From an uncultured Winogradskyella sp. (GTDB lineage: Bacteria; Bacteroidota; Bacteroidia; Flavobacteriales; Flavobacteriaceae): a stretch of 64,000 bases of DNA. The notes beneath the pieces were generated by a model that saw only the letters and a list, made by a program, of their open reading frames with translations, had not been told where the DNA came from and did no database searches. A program made the translations under genes and the position numbers. The number at the start of each line of letters is the position of its first letter. The stretch's first letter is position 1. Shown in pieces: positions 32,545-42,474 of this stretch. The stretch covers positions 186,001 through 250,000 of the forward strand of contig NZ_CANMJY010000006.1 in assembly GCF_947498345.1 (NCBI RefSeq). The letters are read 5' to 3'.

Positions 32545-35500
32545 CTAATTCAACTTATACATCACATCCTGTTCTTCAAGCTCGTTTAATAATTCTTGAG
32601 AGATCTTAATTTTCTGCTTTCGACTTGGCATGATGAGCTTTAGCTTCTCTGCATTGTCATAAACCAAAAAGTTCAATGAATTATTACCATCATGCATTCT
32701 AAATAAATCTTGTAGATTAGAAATCTTATCCGCTTCTAAATCATCAATATTTAATTGAATAGATAACTTTTTGGCATAGGTATCCATAACATCATGCAGT
32801 AACTGAAAACTATTAAACTGAATTCTTGGGTCGCCTTTTTTACCTGTATCTCTGTTGACCCAACCTTCTTTTATAAATGCTCTGACATATACAAACGAAT
32901 TAATTACAAAGAAGTGTCTAAACTTTAAATAATCCTCACCAAAAATTCTAAACTCATAACTGTCTGTATAATCTTCAATAGTGAATAATGCCCAACCTTT
33001 ACCTTGCTTACTTACACGATGTTGTACATCGGTGACGACTCCTCCAAAAGTAACTTCCCGATTCACAATAGATTCTAAGTCATTAAATACAGAAATGGTT
33101 CCGTTACAAAAGGTTTTCATTTCAATCTTAAAATCATCGAGCGGATGACCAGATATATATATACCAACCACTTCTTTTTCGCGAGAGAGTTTTTCCATGG
33201 TTCCCCAATCCTCACATGGTGGCACTTGTGGTTCTGCGATTTGCACACCACTAGCTTCGCCAAATAAACTTACCTGAGCAGAATTTTCATTTTCCTGATG
33301 CTTAGCACCATATTTCATGGCCTTTTCTAAAAAGGTAATACCATCACCATCATGAGCAAAATATTGCGCACGATGTGTGTCTGTAAAACAATCAAATCCA
33401 CCTGCATTGGCCAAACCTTCAAACGATTTTTTATTGGCTGCTCTTAAATCTACGCGTTTTGCTAAATCAAAGATGGACTTATAGTTACCATCTTCTTTTC
33501 TGTTTTGCACTATTGTTTTCACAGCTCCATGACCAACTCCTTTAATAGCTCCCATACCGAAACGGACCGCGTTATCTTTATTTACAGAGAACTTATAGTA
33601 ACTTTCATTAACGTCTGGGCCAAGTACAGGTAAACGCATACGTTTACATTCTTCCATAAAGAAAGTCACGGACTTGATATCGTTCATGTTATTAGATAGT
33701 ACAGCAGCCATATATTCTGCTGGATAATGGGCTTTTAAGTAAGCCGTTTGATAAGCAATCCAAGCATAGCAAGTAGAATGCGATTTATTAAATGCATAGC
33801 TCGCAAAAGCTTCCCAATCCTTCCAGATTTTCTCAAGTTTCTCTTTATCCATGCCTTTTGCAGCAGCCTGTTCAATGAACTTAGGTTTCATTTTATCCAA
33901 AACCGCTTTTTGCTTCTTACCCATGGCTTTACGCAATACATCAGCTTCACCTTTTGTAAAATCTGCTAACTTTTGAGATAGTAGCATCACTTGCTCTTGA
34001 TACACCGTAATACCATAAGTTTCCTTGAGATACTCTTCTAATTCAGGTAAATCATAGACAATCTCTTCTTTACCATGCTTACGATTAATGAAACTTGGAA
34101 TATACTCCATTGGTCCAGGACGATAAAGCGCATTCATAGCAATTAAGTCATCAAAAACTGTTGGCTTAAGATGCTTCATATGCTTCTGCATACCTGGTGA
34201 TTCGTATTGGAATATCCCAACGGTTTCTCCTCTCTGGAACAACGCATATGTTTCTTCATCATCTAATGGAAAATTCTCAGGGTCGAGCTCAATACCATGT
34301 TTAGCCTTTACAATCTTAACAGTATCCTTAATTAGAGTCAAGGTCTTAAGACCCAAGAAGTCCATTTTTAACAATCCTGCACTTTCAACTACTGAGTTGT
34401 CAAATTGTGTGACATATAAATCGGAATCTTTTGCAACTGCAACTGGTACATAATTGGTGATGTCACCAGGTGTAATAATGACACCACAAGCATGAATCCC
34501 AGTATTACGCACTGAACCTTCTAATATTCTGGCCTGATTAACCGTTTCTGCCTGTAGGTCTTCACCATCAGAAATATTAAGTAATTGGTTAACCTTATCT
34601 AATTCTTCCGATCGGAATTTACTCGCTAATTCCTTTTCACTCTTTCCGAAGATCTTTCCAAGCTTAGACATATTCGGAATCAGCTTGGCAATATGGTCGG
34701 CTTCATTAAGTGGTAAATCCAATACACGAGCTGTATCTCTAATAGAAGATTTAGCTGCCATGGTTCCATAGGTAATAATCTGAGCTACCTGATTGGCGCC
34801 ATATTTATCAATAACGTATTGCATAACACGGCCACGCCCTTCATCATCAAAATCGATATCAATATCTGGCATACTCACACGATCTGGATTTAAAAAACGC
34901 TCAAAAAGTAAGTCGTACTTAATAGGGTCGATATTGGTAATCCAAAGACAATAGGCAACCACAGAACCTGCTGCCGAACCACGACCTGGCCCAACAGAAA
35001 CATCCATATTTCGTGCCTCGCGAATAAAATCTTCAACAATTAAAAAGTATCCCGGATAGCCTGTGTTTTCAATAACGCTTAACTCAAAATCGAGACGTTC
35101 TTTTATTTCTGGTGTTATATCTCCATAACGTTTTTTAGCGCCTTCGTAAGTAAGATATTTTAAATAGGCATTCTCACCTCGCTTTCCTCCATCGACTTCA
35201 TCATCTTCATGCTTAAATTCATTAGGAATATCAAAGGCAGGTAATAATACATCACGAGCTAATTCGAAAGGTTCAATCTTATTAACAACTTCTTGAATAT
35301 TAACTATAGCTTCTGGAATATCTCTAAATAATGCCTTCATCTCTTCTGAAGACTTAAAGTAATACTCTTGGTTTGGCAAACCATAGCGATAACCACGTCC
35401 ACGACCTATTGGCGTAGCTTGCTTTTCTCCATCTTTCACACACAAAAGAATATCATGTGCATTCGCATTTTCCTGCTCAACATAATAGGTGTTATTTGTA

Positions 35501-36930
35501 GCTACTAACTTAACATCATGCTTTTTTGCAAATTGAATTAAAACTTGGTTAACACGATTTTCATCTTCCTGATTATGGCGCATTAATTCGATGTACAAGT
35601 CGTCTTCAAAAGTCTCTTTCCACCATAGCAAGGCTTCCTCAGCTTGGTTTTCACCTATATTCAACACCTTACTAGGTACTTCGCCATAAAGGTTTCCTGT
35701 TAGACAAATAAGGTCTTCCTTATATTGCTCTATAAGTTGTTTGTCAATTCTTGGCACATAGTAAAAACCATCTGTAAATGCAGCAGACGATAGTTTCGCT
35801 AAATTGTGATAACCCTTTTTATTCTTCGCTAGGAATACGATTTGATAACCATTATCTTTTCGGGTTTTGTCGGTATGGTTTTCACAAACAAAAAACTCAC
35901 AACCTATAATCGGTTTTATAAGTTTCCCTTTCTTTTCTTCACCATTTTCTTCGGCCTCTGCATGTTGTGTTTTTATAGCCTTATTATGATTAGAAACCGC
36001 ACTTACAAAATGAAATGCACCCATCATATTACCATGATCCGTTAAAGCCACAGCAGGCATATTTTCTTTAGCCGCAGCAGCAACTAAATCTTTAATACTA
36101 ATTGTGGATTGTAGAATTGAAAACTGAGAATGGTTATGTAGATGAACAAAGTCAACATCTGCTAATTGAGAAGCAGCTTCTTTATTCGTTTCTGTTGGAA
36201 CTACATCCGTTTGCTCCTTTTGAAGTCTTTCGTTAATCTTAGCGCTTTCGCGCTTAAGGTTAATATGTTTTAATCCTATGAGCTGAATCGTATCTGGATT
36301 CTCTTCAGAAAATCTCTGAAAGTAATCTGGTTGAACATCGAGCTGTTCTACTGTATACTGTTCTTTTCTAATTAATTCTAGAAAGCAGCGTGTAGTAGCC
36401 TCGACATCTGCGGTAGCATTATGTGCTTCAGCAAAAGGTTGGTTGAACAAATATTGATGAAGTTCTGTTAGCGTTGGTAATTTAAATTTACCTCCTCTAC
36501 CTCCAGGAATTTGACACAAACTGGCAGTATGCTCAGTACAAGTATCTAAGACAGGTAACTCTTGTAATGGGTTAGCAACATCTTCGCGTACAAACTCCGC
36601 TCCCATAATATTTAAATCGAACTTTACGTTTTGTCCGACAACAAACTTAGTTTTAGATAGAGCAATATTGAACTTTTCTAAAACTTCAGCTAATGGCACA
36701 CCTTGTTCTTGTGCTAACTCTGTAGAAATACCATGAATTTTCTCAGCATCATAAGGGATATTGAAACCCTCTGGTTGAATTAAATAATCTTGATGCTCAA
36801 TACAATTGCCCATAGTGTCGTGCAACTGCCATGCAATCTGTATAGCTCTGGGCCAGTTATCAGTATCAGTAATTGGCGCATCCCAACGCTTAGGTAAACC
36901 TGTTGTTTCAGTATCAAATATTAAATACAT
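32545..36930 (-). CDS. dnaE: DNA polymerase III alpha subunit with fused DnaQ-type exonuclease
   Basis: A 1461-residue replicative polymerase. The N-terminal 190 residues are a 3'-5' proofreading exonuclease of the DnaQ/DEDDh kind: DTETTG at residues 6-11, a middle motif VGQNVKFDLN and HNATADVEAT. A PHP domain follows (from about 265, HLHNHSQFSIL, ALTDHGNM), then the C-family polymerase palm with catalytic PDIDIDFDDEGR, the fingers, and a C-terminal OB fold (about 1320-1400). Having proofreading and synthesis on one chain is common in Bacteroidota but unlike the separate epsilon subunit of E. coli. A small repeat-protein gene follows by 6 bp. Confidence 0.97.
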   Translation of the reverse strand: MYLIFDTETTGLPKRWDAPITDTDNWPRAIQIAWQLHDTMGNCIEHQDYLIQPEGFNIPYDAEKIHGISTELAQEQGVPLAEVLEKFNIALSKTKFVVGQNVKFDLNIMGAEFVREDVANPLQELPVLDTCTEHTASLCQIPGGRGGKFKLPTLTELHQYLFNQPFAEAHNATADVEATTRCFLELIRKEQYTVEQLDVQPDYFQRFSEENPDTIQLIGLKHINLKRESAKINERLQKEQTDVVPTETNKEAASQLADVDFVHLHNHSQFSILQSTISIKDLVAAAAKENMPAVALTDHGNMMGAFHFVSAVSNHNKAIKTQHAEAEENGEEKKGKLIKPIIGCEFFVCENHTDKTRKDNGYQIVFLAKNKKGYHNLAKLSSAAFTDGFYYVPRIDKQLIEQYKEDLICLTGNLYGEVPSKVLNIGENQAEEALLWWKETFEDDLYIELMRHNQEDENRVNQVLIQFAKKHDVKLVATNNTYYVEQENANAHDILLCVKDGEKQATPIGRGRGYRYGLPNQEYYFKSSEEMKALFRDIPEAIVNIQEVVNKIEPFELARDVLLPAFDIPNEFKHEDDEVDGGKRGENAYLKYLTYEGAKKRYGDITPEIKERLDFELSVIENTGYPGYFLIVEDFIREARNMDVSVGPGRGSAAGSVVAYCLWITNIDPIKYDLLFERFLNPDRVSMPDIDIDFDDEGRGRVMQYVIDKYGANQVAQIITYGTMAAKSSIRDTARVLDLPLNEADHIAKLIPNMSKLGKIFGKSEKELASKFRSEELDKVNQLLNISDGEDLQAETVNQARILEGSVRNTGIHACGVIITPGDITNYVPVAVAKDSDLYVTQFDNSVVESAGLLKMDFLGLKTLTLIKDTVKIVKAKHGIELDPENFPLDDEETYALFQRGETVGIFQYESPGMQKHMKHLKPTVFDDLIAMNALYRPGPMEYIPSFINRKHGKEEIVYDLPELEEYLKETYGITVYQEQVMLLSQKLADFTKGEADVLRKAMGKKQKAVLDKMKPKFIEQAAAKGMDKEKLEKIWKDWEAFASYAFNKSHSTCYAWIAYQTAYLKAHYPAEYMAAVLSNNMNDIKSVTFFMEECKRMRLPVLGPDVNESYYKFSVNKDNAVRFGMGAIKGVGHGAVKTIVQNRKEDGNYKSIFDLAKRVDLRAANKKSFEGLANAGGFDCFTDTHRAQYFAHDGDGITFLEKAMKYGAKHQENENSAQVSLFGEASGVQIAEPQVPPCEDWGTMEKLSREKEVVGIYISGHPLDDFKIEMKTFCNGTISVFNDLESIVNREVTFGGVVTDVQHRVSKQGKGWALFTIEDYTDSYEFRIFGEDYLKFRHFFVINSFVYVRAFIKEGWVNRDTGKKGDPRIQFNSFQLLHDVMDTYAKKLSIQLNIDDLEADKISNLQDLFRMHDGNNSLNFLVYDNAEKLKLIMPSRKQKIKISQELLNELEEQDVMYKLN

Positions 36931-37015
36931 AAAGTTCTTTTGATGTAAAAAATCGGAACTTTAAAATTAAGAAATAATGATACTCTAATAAACTAAAGTT
37001 ATAAACAGTTGTAAA

Positions 37016-37044
37016 CAAAAAACGCTACTCTATAAAGTAACGCT
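37016..37044 (-). terminator. Terminator after the calcium-repeat lipoprotein gene
   Basis: A 9-bp stem with two G-U pairs (AGCGTTACT / AGTAGCGTT on the minus strand) followed by TTTTTTG. Confidence 0.7.
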
Positions 37045-37070
37045 TTGTACAAAATTTTATTAATTTTTTT

Positions 37071-38288
37071 TTAGGCTTGTAAGTAATCTGGAACCCCATC
37101 GCCATCTGAATCTAAAGCATCATCAGGATTTCCGTCGCCATTTGGGTCAGCATTTTCATTGATAGTAAGTATCCCATCACCATCGTCATCATCGTCTAAA
37201 TAATCTACATCACCATCACCATCAGTATCAACAGGGTTTCCATCCATATCTACAGCTTCATACATTGTTAAAATTCCATCATCATCATCGTCGTCGTCTA
37301 AATAATTAAAAATTCCATCACCATCAGAATCATCACCAGGGTCCTCTAAATTCCCATCAGGATCACCATCAAAATTTTCAAACACATTAGGAACACCATC
37401 ACCATCAGCATCACCGCAGTCTAAACCATCAAGTACTGCTTGAATGCTTCCATCTTCATCGCTACAAACATCAATTTGTTGTTGCAAATAAAACTGATAT
37501 TGTGCGCAAAGCATATTGTAATTACCAATAGTTGCTGCATTATACTGCGATTCTGCTTCTACTCTATTAGTTGTTGCATGGTCACATGTAAATTGGCAAT
37601 TATTAAGTTCACTAATCATAGTTTGTATATCACCATCTACATCGCCACAAAAACTACGTTGTTCGTCAAGTGCTAGAGAATAAGCATTGCAAGCAGCTTC
37701 AAAAGCATCACTATCTATAAACTCCACACCATTAAAAGTAGCTTCATAAGCCGTTAACGCAGCATCAGATACTATCTCCTTATCCAAACATGTTACTGGA
37801 TTAGCTGGAATAGCACCAGAGGCCAAAGGCACTCTAAAAAAAACTCCTCTCGAATAACCTACGGAATTTAAACCTGAAGCATCAAAAGCCAAAAATCTAA
37901 ATGTGCCAGAAAACCTGCCTTTAGTAATATCTATTTCTTCGATTACAATTTCACCCAATTCCGGATATATAGAAACACTTGGATCTGGTCTATTGTTAGT
38001 TGAAAATACTGTCCCAAAAGCGTCAATGTATTCTGCTTCGATAGTATTAACATCACCTGGCACATATGTTCCTTCACTAACAGATGGCACTCTAAGGTTA
38101 ACAGTTTCTACATTATTTGTTCCGCTTATGGTTAAAAAACCATTAGCATCAATACTAGCAGAAAACGATTTAGCACGCCATAGTTGATTAGCACGATCGC
38201 CCTGGAAAGCTGGCGTATTAAATTGAACTTCGTCACCACAACTAAACAGTGTTAAAAAAACGAAGGATATAAGGAATAGTCTTTTCAT
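37071..38288 (-). CDS. Lipoprotein with thrombospondin type 3-like calcium repeats
   Basis: A 405-residue lipoprotein. The lipobox is LFSC (Cys near 16). The start is the ATG at 38288, which opens the signal peptide; a longer reading to 38369 adds 27 unrelated residues. The N-terminal half is an all-beta domain (DUF6252-like, about 30-150), followed by a Cys-containing helical region (about 165-290). The last 110 residues are Asp-rich repeats of the form DxDGDGxPD, which bind calcium and stiffen surface proteins. It is probably held on the outer membrane surface. It has its own terminator and no operon partner. Confidence 0.8.
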   Translation of the reverse strand: MKRLFLISFVFLTLFSCGDEVQFNTPAFQGDRANQLWRAKSFSASIDANGFLTISGTNNVETVNLRVPSVSEGTYVPGDVNTIEAEYIDAFGTVFSTNNRPDPSVSIYPELGEIVIEEIDITKGRFSGTFRFLAFDASGLNSVGYSRGVFFRVPLASGAIPANPVTCLDKEIVSDAALTAYEATFNGVEFIDSDAFEAACNAYSLALDEQRSFCGDVDGDIQTMISELNNCQFTCDHATTNRVEAESQYNAATIGNYNMLCAQYQFYLQQQIDVCSDEDGSIQAVLDGLDCGDADGDGVPNVFENFDGDPDGNLEDPGDDSDGDGIFNYLDDDDDDDGILTMYEAVDMDGNPVDTDGDGDVDYLDDDDDGDGILTINENADPNGDGNPDDALDSDGDGVPDYLQA

Positions 38289-38448
38289 TTTTATATAGGA
38301 TAATTTTATCCGTTTCAAATATAACGAAACAAGAGTCCCAAAAGTATAATATTTTTTTTTACTGAGCATATTGAACCCTCTTCTTTTAGTTAAAATGAAA
38401 TTCTTTCAGTTAAAACGATATAAAGTATTGAGAATTGAAAAAATATAC

Positions 38449-38456
38449 TATCTTTG
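38449..38456 (+). promoter_or_regulatory. Promoter of rpsP
   Basis: TATCTTTG -7 box, with TTG at 38428-38430 18 bp upstream as -33 element. The leader of about 43 nt contains a GAGGT / ACCTC hairpin at 38474-38488, 14 nt before the ATG. Confidence 0.7.
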
Positions 38457-38502
38457 CGCCCTCATTAATAACAGAGGTCGAGAACCTCACTAATTAATTA
38501 TT

Positions 38503-39018
38503 ATGCCTGTAAAAATTAGATTACAAAGACACGGTAAAAAAGGAAAACCTTATTACTGGATCGTAGCAGCGGATTCTCGCGCTAAAAGAGATGGTAAATA
38601 CTTAGAGAAACTAGGTGCTTACAATCCAAACACAAATCCTGCAACTATTGAATTAGATGTTGACGGAGCTGTAAAATGGTTGCAAAATGGTGCGCAACCA
38701 ACTGACACTGCCAAAGCTATTTTATCTTATAAAGGTGCTATGCTAAAAAAACATTTAGCAGTTGGTGTTAGAAAAGGAGCTTTAACTGAAGAGCAAGCTG
38801 AAAAGAAATTTAATGCTTGGTTAGAAGAAAAAGTAGCAAAAGTTCAAGCAAAAGCTGATGGTTTATCTAAGGCTGATGCTGATGCAAAAGCAAAAGCACT
38901 TGAGGCTGAAAAAGCAGTAAATGAAGCACGTATCGCTGCCGCTGCACCAGTTGTTGAAGAAGAAGCTACTGAAGATGTTGCTACTGAAGAAACAACAGCT
39001 TCTAACGAAGAAGAATAA
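38503..39018 (+). CDS. rpsP: 30S ribosomal protein S16
   Basis: The core S16 fold occupies residues 1-80 (MPVKIRLQRHGKKGKPYYWIVAADSR, then KYLEKLGAYNPNT). At 171 residues it is about twice the E. coli length; the extra C-terminal part (about 90-171) is a Lys/Ala/Glu-rich helix ending in a run of Glu and Thr. Long S16 tails are usual in Bacteroidota. It is the first gene of a unit with rimM and trmN, as rpsP-rimM-trmD in other bacteria, although a terminator follows it. Confidence 0.97.
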   Translation: MPVKIRLQRHGKKGKPYYWIVAADSRAKRDGKYLEKLGAYNPNTNPATIELDVDGAVKWLQNGAQPTDTAKAILSYKGAMLKKHLAVGVRKGALTEEQAEKKFNAWLEEKVAKVQAKADGLSKADADAKAKALEAEKAVNEARIAAAAPVVEEEATEDVATEETTASNEEE

Positions 39019-39040
39019 AAAATTTATTTTTATACTTTTA

Positions 39041-39071
39041 AACCCTGACATGTATGGTCAGGGTTTTTTTA
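39041..39071 (+). terminator. Terminator after rpsP
   Basis: AACCCTGAC / GTCAGGGTT stem with an ATGTATG loop and seven T residues. It may lower expression of rimM relative to rpsP. Confidence 0.85.
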
Positions 39072-39150
39072 TTCCCGTGAAAATGGGAATCTCAAGTACA
39101 AATAAAATGAGATCCTGAAACAAGTTCAGGATGACAAATAAATTTGTCAT
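39071..39150. repeat. REP-like triple palindrome before rimM
   Basis: Three small dyads in a row: ATTCCC-N8-GGGAAT (39071-39090), CCTGAA-N5-TTCAGG (39114-39130) and ATGACAAAT-N2-ATTTGTCAT (39131-39150). The words GAATCTC, GAGATCC and CAGGATGACA are typical of extragenic palindromic repeats in this family, by memory. The last dyad runs over the rimM start codon. Confidence 0.6.
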
Positions 39151-39679
39151 GAAAAAAGAAGATTGTTTTTATTTAGGAAAAATTGTAAAAAAGTACAGTT
39201 TTAAAGGTGAGCTTTTGGCCAAACTTGATACTGATGAGCCTAATTTATACGATAATCTAGATGCAATTTTCATAGATCTAAGAGGTAATTTAGTACCTTT
39301 CTTTATAGAATCTTCTCAATTACATAAATCTGATTTATTACGTATAAAGTTTGAAGATGTAGATACTGAAGCTGATGCTGATACACTCTTAAAATCCGAA
39401 TTATACCTACCTCTAGAATTACTACCAAAGCTGGAAGGAAACAAATTCTACTTCCATGAAATCATTGGTTTTTCTATTAAAGATGAATATTTTGGAAATG
39501 TTGGTGTCATAAAAGGAATTAATGATTCTACTGCGCAAGCACTATTTGAAATCGACCGTGATGGTATAGAGATTCTAATTCCAATGAATGATGAATTTAT
39601 TGTAAGTGTAGATAGAAACAACAAAATGATTACCGTAAGCACTCCTGAAGGTCTAATTGATTTATATCTATCTGAGTAA
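39149..39679 (+). CDS. rimM: Ribosome maturation factor RimM
   Basis: A 176-residue 30S maturation protein that binds S19. The N-terminal RimM domain (start MKKEDCFYLGKIVKKYSFKGELL) is followed by a PRC-barrel (about 90-176, with FYFHEIIGFSIKD and ILIPMNDEFI). I prefer the ATG at 39149; an in-frame ATG six codons earlier at 39131 lies inside a REP-like dyad. The stop overlaps the trmN start by one base (TAATG). Confidence 0.95.
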   Translation: MKKEDCFYLGKIVKKYSFKGELLAKLDTDEPNLYDNLDAIFIDLRGNLVPFFIESSQLHKSDLLRIKFEDVDTEADADTLLKSELYLPLELLPKLEGNKFYFHEIIGFSIKDEYFGNVGVIKGINDSTAQALFEIDRDGIEILIPMNDEFIVSVDRNNKMITVSTPEGLIDLYLSE

Positions 39680-40395
39680 TGAAATCACACCCTTTTAGAT
39701 TTAAAGAGTTTTCGGTAAATCAAGATCGCTGTGCTATGAAAATTGGTACAGATAGCGTCTTACTTGGGGCTTGGTCTTCAGTTAAAAATAATACTTACGC
39801 TATACTTGACATTGGATCAGGAACAGGTATACTTTCATTAATGCTAGCGCAACGTAGTAATGCGCAACAAATAGAAGCTATAGAGATTGATGAAAATGCT
39901 TTTGAGCAATGTTCGGAAAACTTTGAGAACTCTCCTTGGAATGACCGCTTGTTTTGTTATCATGCTTCTTTACTCGAGTTTGTTGAAGAAGTTGATGATA
40001 AATTTGACCTCATAATTTGTAATCCGCCATTTTATTCCGAAGATTATAAAACAGATAATAAAGCAAGGGATTTAGCACGCTTTAATGATGCTATGCCTTT
40101 TGAACACTTAATTTATGCTGTAGCCAAACTCCTTATACAAGACGGTCTGTTTTCTATTGTAATTCCTTTTAAAGAAGAATCAAGGTTCATTGAATTAGCC
40201 TCAACAGTTGGTCTATTACCTAAGCGTATACTCCACATTAAAGGAAATCCTAACGCGGGCATCAAACGAAGTTTAATAGAATTTACCTTTACAAAACAAG
40301 ATCCAAAAATTTCTGAATTGGTCATTGAAACCGCTCGTCACCAATACACAGAAGATTACATTAAACTCACCAAAGATTTTTATTTGAAAATGTAA
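39679..40395 (+). CDS. trmN: tRNA1(Val) adenine-37 N6-methyltransferase family
   Basis: A 238-residue SAM-dependent methyltransferase of the YfiC/TrmN6 type. It has the glycine loop LDIGSGTGILSLMLAQR, the acidic IEIDENAFEQC and the adenine-N6 motif NPPFY (about 116-120). The start overlaps the rimM stop by one base. The family methylates A37 of tRNA-Val; the exact tRNA target here is inferred from family membership only. Confidence 0.88.
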   Translation: MKSHPFRFKEFSVNQDRCAMKIGTDSVLLGAWSSVKNNTYAILDIGSGTGILSLMLAQRSNAQQIEAIEIDENAFEQCSENFENSPWNDRLFCYHASLLEFVEEVDDKFDLIICNPPFYSEDYKTDNKARDLARFNDAMPFEHLIYAVAKLLIQDGLFSIVIPFKEESRFIELASTVGLLPKRILHIKGNPNAGIKRSLIEFTFTKQDPKISELVIETARHQYTEDYIKLTKDFYLKM

Positions 40396-40426
40396 TTGAG
40401 TAGTTGGGCAATGCAAACGTTTTCGT

Positions 40427-40434
40427 TACTTTTG
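40427..40434 (+). promoter_or_regulatory. Promoter of the acyl-CoA dehydrogenase gene
   Basis: TACTTTTG -7 box with TTG at 40404-40406, 20 bp upstream: a textbook Bacteroidota promoter. The start near 40438 gives a 20-nt leader and rules out a longer protein start at 40404. Confidence 0.75.
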
Positions 40435-40457
40435 CTTATCTAAAAAAACTACTAGAA

Positions 40458-41636
40458 ATGAAGCCAGATTTATTCGAAGCGCCAGATTATTACAACTTAG
40501 ACGAGTTACTTACAGAGGAACACAAATTAGTACGAGACGCAGCAAGAGAATGGGTAAAACGTGATGTTTCGCCTATCATTGAAGAGGCTGCGCAAAAAGC
40601 AGAATTTCCTAAGTCTATTATTGGAGGCTTAGCAGAAATTGGTGCTTTTGGTCCTTATATTCCTGAAGAGTATGGTGGAGCTGGTTTAGATCAAATCTCG
40701 TATGGTTTAATTATGCAAGAAATTGAACGTGGAGATTCTGGTGTGCGTAGCACAGCTTCAGTACAATCCTCTCTAGTGATGTACCCAATATGGAAATATG
40801 GAAATGAAGCACAACGCCAAAAATACTTACCAAAATTGGCATCTGGTGAATGGATAGGTTCTTTTGGTTTAACTGAACCAGATCACGGAAGTAATCCTGG
40901 TGGCATGACTACCAATTATAAAGATATGGGTGATCATTATCTCTTAAATGGTGCCAAAATGTGGATTAGTAATTCACCATTTTGTCAAATCGCAGTAGTT
41001 TGGGCCAAAAATGAAGAAGGTCGTATCCACGGGTTAATTGTAGAGCGAGGTATGGAAGGTTTCTCCACGCCAGAAACCCATAGTAAATGGTCACTTAGAG
41101 CTTCGGCTACAGGCGAGCTTATCTTTGATAATGTAAAAGTCCCAAAAGAAAATTTATTACCAAACAAATCGGGCTTAGGAGCACCGCTCGGTTGCTTAGA
41201 TTCAGCACGTTTTGGTATTGCATGGGGTGCAATTGGTGCAGCAATGGATTGTTACGATACTGCTTTAAGGTATAGTAAAGAACGTATACAGTTTGGAAAA
41301 CCTATCGGGCAATTTCAACTACAACAAAAGAAATTAGCCGAAATGATCACAGAAATTACCAAAGCACAATTATTAGCATGGAGACTTGGTGTAATGCGCG
41401 AAAATGGTACTGCTACCTCAGCTCAAATTTCTATGGCAAAACGTAATAATGTGGATATGGCAATTAATATTGCCCGCGAAGCCAGACAAATGCTAGGAGG
41501 TATGGGAATTACGGGAGAGTATAGTATAATGCGTCATTCTATGAACTTAGAAAGTGTTATTACATATGAAGGCACTCATGATATTCACTTACTAATTACA
41601 GGTTTGGATATTACTGGTCTTAATGCTTTTAAGTAA
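40458..41636 (+). CDS. Acyl-CoA dehydrogenase, glutaryl-CoA dehydrogenase-like
   Basis: A 392-residue FAD enzyme. It has the GDSGVRSTASVQSSLVMYPI segment and FGLTEPDHGSNPGGM in the FAD/substrate region, and the catalytic Glu in ITYEGTHDIH near 370, as in glutaryl-CoA dehydrogenases. These oxidise and decarboxylate glutaryl-CoA to crotonyl-CoA in lysine/tryptophan catabolism. The ATG at 40458 is chosen because the promoter lies upstream of it. The gene stands alone with its own terminator. Substrate assignment is from motif similarity only. Confidence 0.88.
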   Translation: MKPDLFEAPDYYNLDELLTEEHKLVRDAAREWVKRDVSPIIEEAAQKAEFPKSIIGGLAEIGAFGPYIPEEYGGAGLDQISYGLIMQEIERGDSGVRSTASVQSSLVMYPIWKYGNEAQRQKYLPKLASGEWIGSFGLTEPDHGSNPGGMTTNYKDMGDHYLLNGAKMWISNSPFCQIAVVWAKNEEGRIHGLIVERGMEGFSTPETHSKWSLRASATGELIFDNVKVPKENLLPNKSGLGAPLGCLDSARFGIAWGAIGAAMDCYDTALRYSKERIQFGKPIGQFQLQQKKLAEMITEITKAQLLAWRLGVMRENGTATSAQISMAKRNNVDMAINIAREARQMLGGMGITGEYSIMRHSMNLESVITYEGTHDIHLLITGLDITGLNAFK

Positions 41637-41694
41637 ATCGCTTATAAACATATGCATTTCTGGGTATTAGATTTATAATACAATAAAAACCTAA

Positions 41695-41727
41695 AAGATG
41701 CTTCTCTAATCGGGAAGCATTTTTTTA
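41695..41727 (+). terminator. Terminator after the acyl-CoA dehydrogenase gene
   Basis: ATGCTTC / GAAGCAT stem with a TCTAATCGG loop, then seven or eight T residues. Confidence 0.85.
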
Positions 41728-41748
41728 TGATATCGTATCTTTACTAAT

Positions 41749-42444
41749 ATGAAAAAGCGCTTTCTAATTTTATGTGCTATACTATTCTCATTTGCTTGTA
41801 AAACTGATGACGATCCATCGTCATATATTCCTAAAGCTTATAACATATTAGCACTTGGAGATAGTTATACTATTGGACAGTCAGTTTGTGAAACTTGCCG
41901 TTTTCCTGAGCAACTAAAAGACAGTTTATTACCAAGATTTCCTGTCGAAGATATTTTTAGTGTAAAAGTAATCGCGCAGACTGGTTGGACAACAACAAAT
42001 CTCATTAATGCTATAGAAGCCGAAAGCTTAACTAACAACTATGAACTAGTAACCTTATTGATTGGTGTAAATAACCAGTTTCAAAACAAACCATTTTCTC
42101 TATACGAGCAGGAGTTTCCTGAATTGTTGAATAAAGCAATAGAATTGGCAAATGGAGATAAAGAAAATGTCATTGTTGTATCTATACCTGATTATGCATT
42201 TACCCCTTTTGGTCAAAACAGCAGCAATGCCGAGACAATATCATTAGAAATAGATATATACAATAATTTTGCGCAAAACCATTGTAATACAAACAACATT
42301 ACTTTTGTTAATATTACTGATATAACACGAGCAGGTTTAAATCAGTCCAACCTTATTGCTTTGGATGGTTTACATCCTTCAGCTTTAGCATATTCAAAAT
42401 TTGTAGAGCGTTTGCTCCCAATTGCTTTTGCAAAAATTCAATAA
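41749..42444 (+). CDS. SGNH/GDSL-family lipoprotein hydrolase
   Basis: A 231-residue lipoprotein. The lipobox is SFAC (Cys near 17). The GDSL-type catalytic blocks are clear: GDSYT with the nucleophile Ser (about 39), GVNNQ with the oxyanion Asn, and DGLHPS with the Asp-His pair near 208-211. Members are esterases or acylhydrolases acting on lipids or carbohydrate acetyl groups. Located in the periplasm or on the outer membrane. Substrate unknown. The next gene is 30 bp downstream. Confidence 0.9.
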   Translation: MKKRFLILCAILFSFACKTDDDPSSYIPKAYNILALGDSYTIGQSVCETCRFPEQLKDSLLPRFPVEDIFSVKVIAQTGWTTTNLINAIEAESLTNNYELVTLLIGVNNQFQNKPFSLYEQEFPELLNKAIELANGDKENVIVVSIPDYAFTPFGQNSSNAETISLEIDIYNNFAQNHCNTNNITFVNITDITRAGLNQSNLIALDGLHPSALAYSKFVERLLPIAFAKIQ

Positions 42445-42474
42445 GTTTTACTACTTTAGTTCGAAACCCACTCT

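Noticed and set aside
37071-37420. Tandem GATGGTGATGG-like DNA repeats, suspected satellite
   Set aside because: They come from the Asp/Gly-rich calcium-binding repeats of the encoded lipoprotein.
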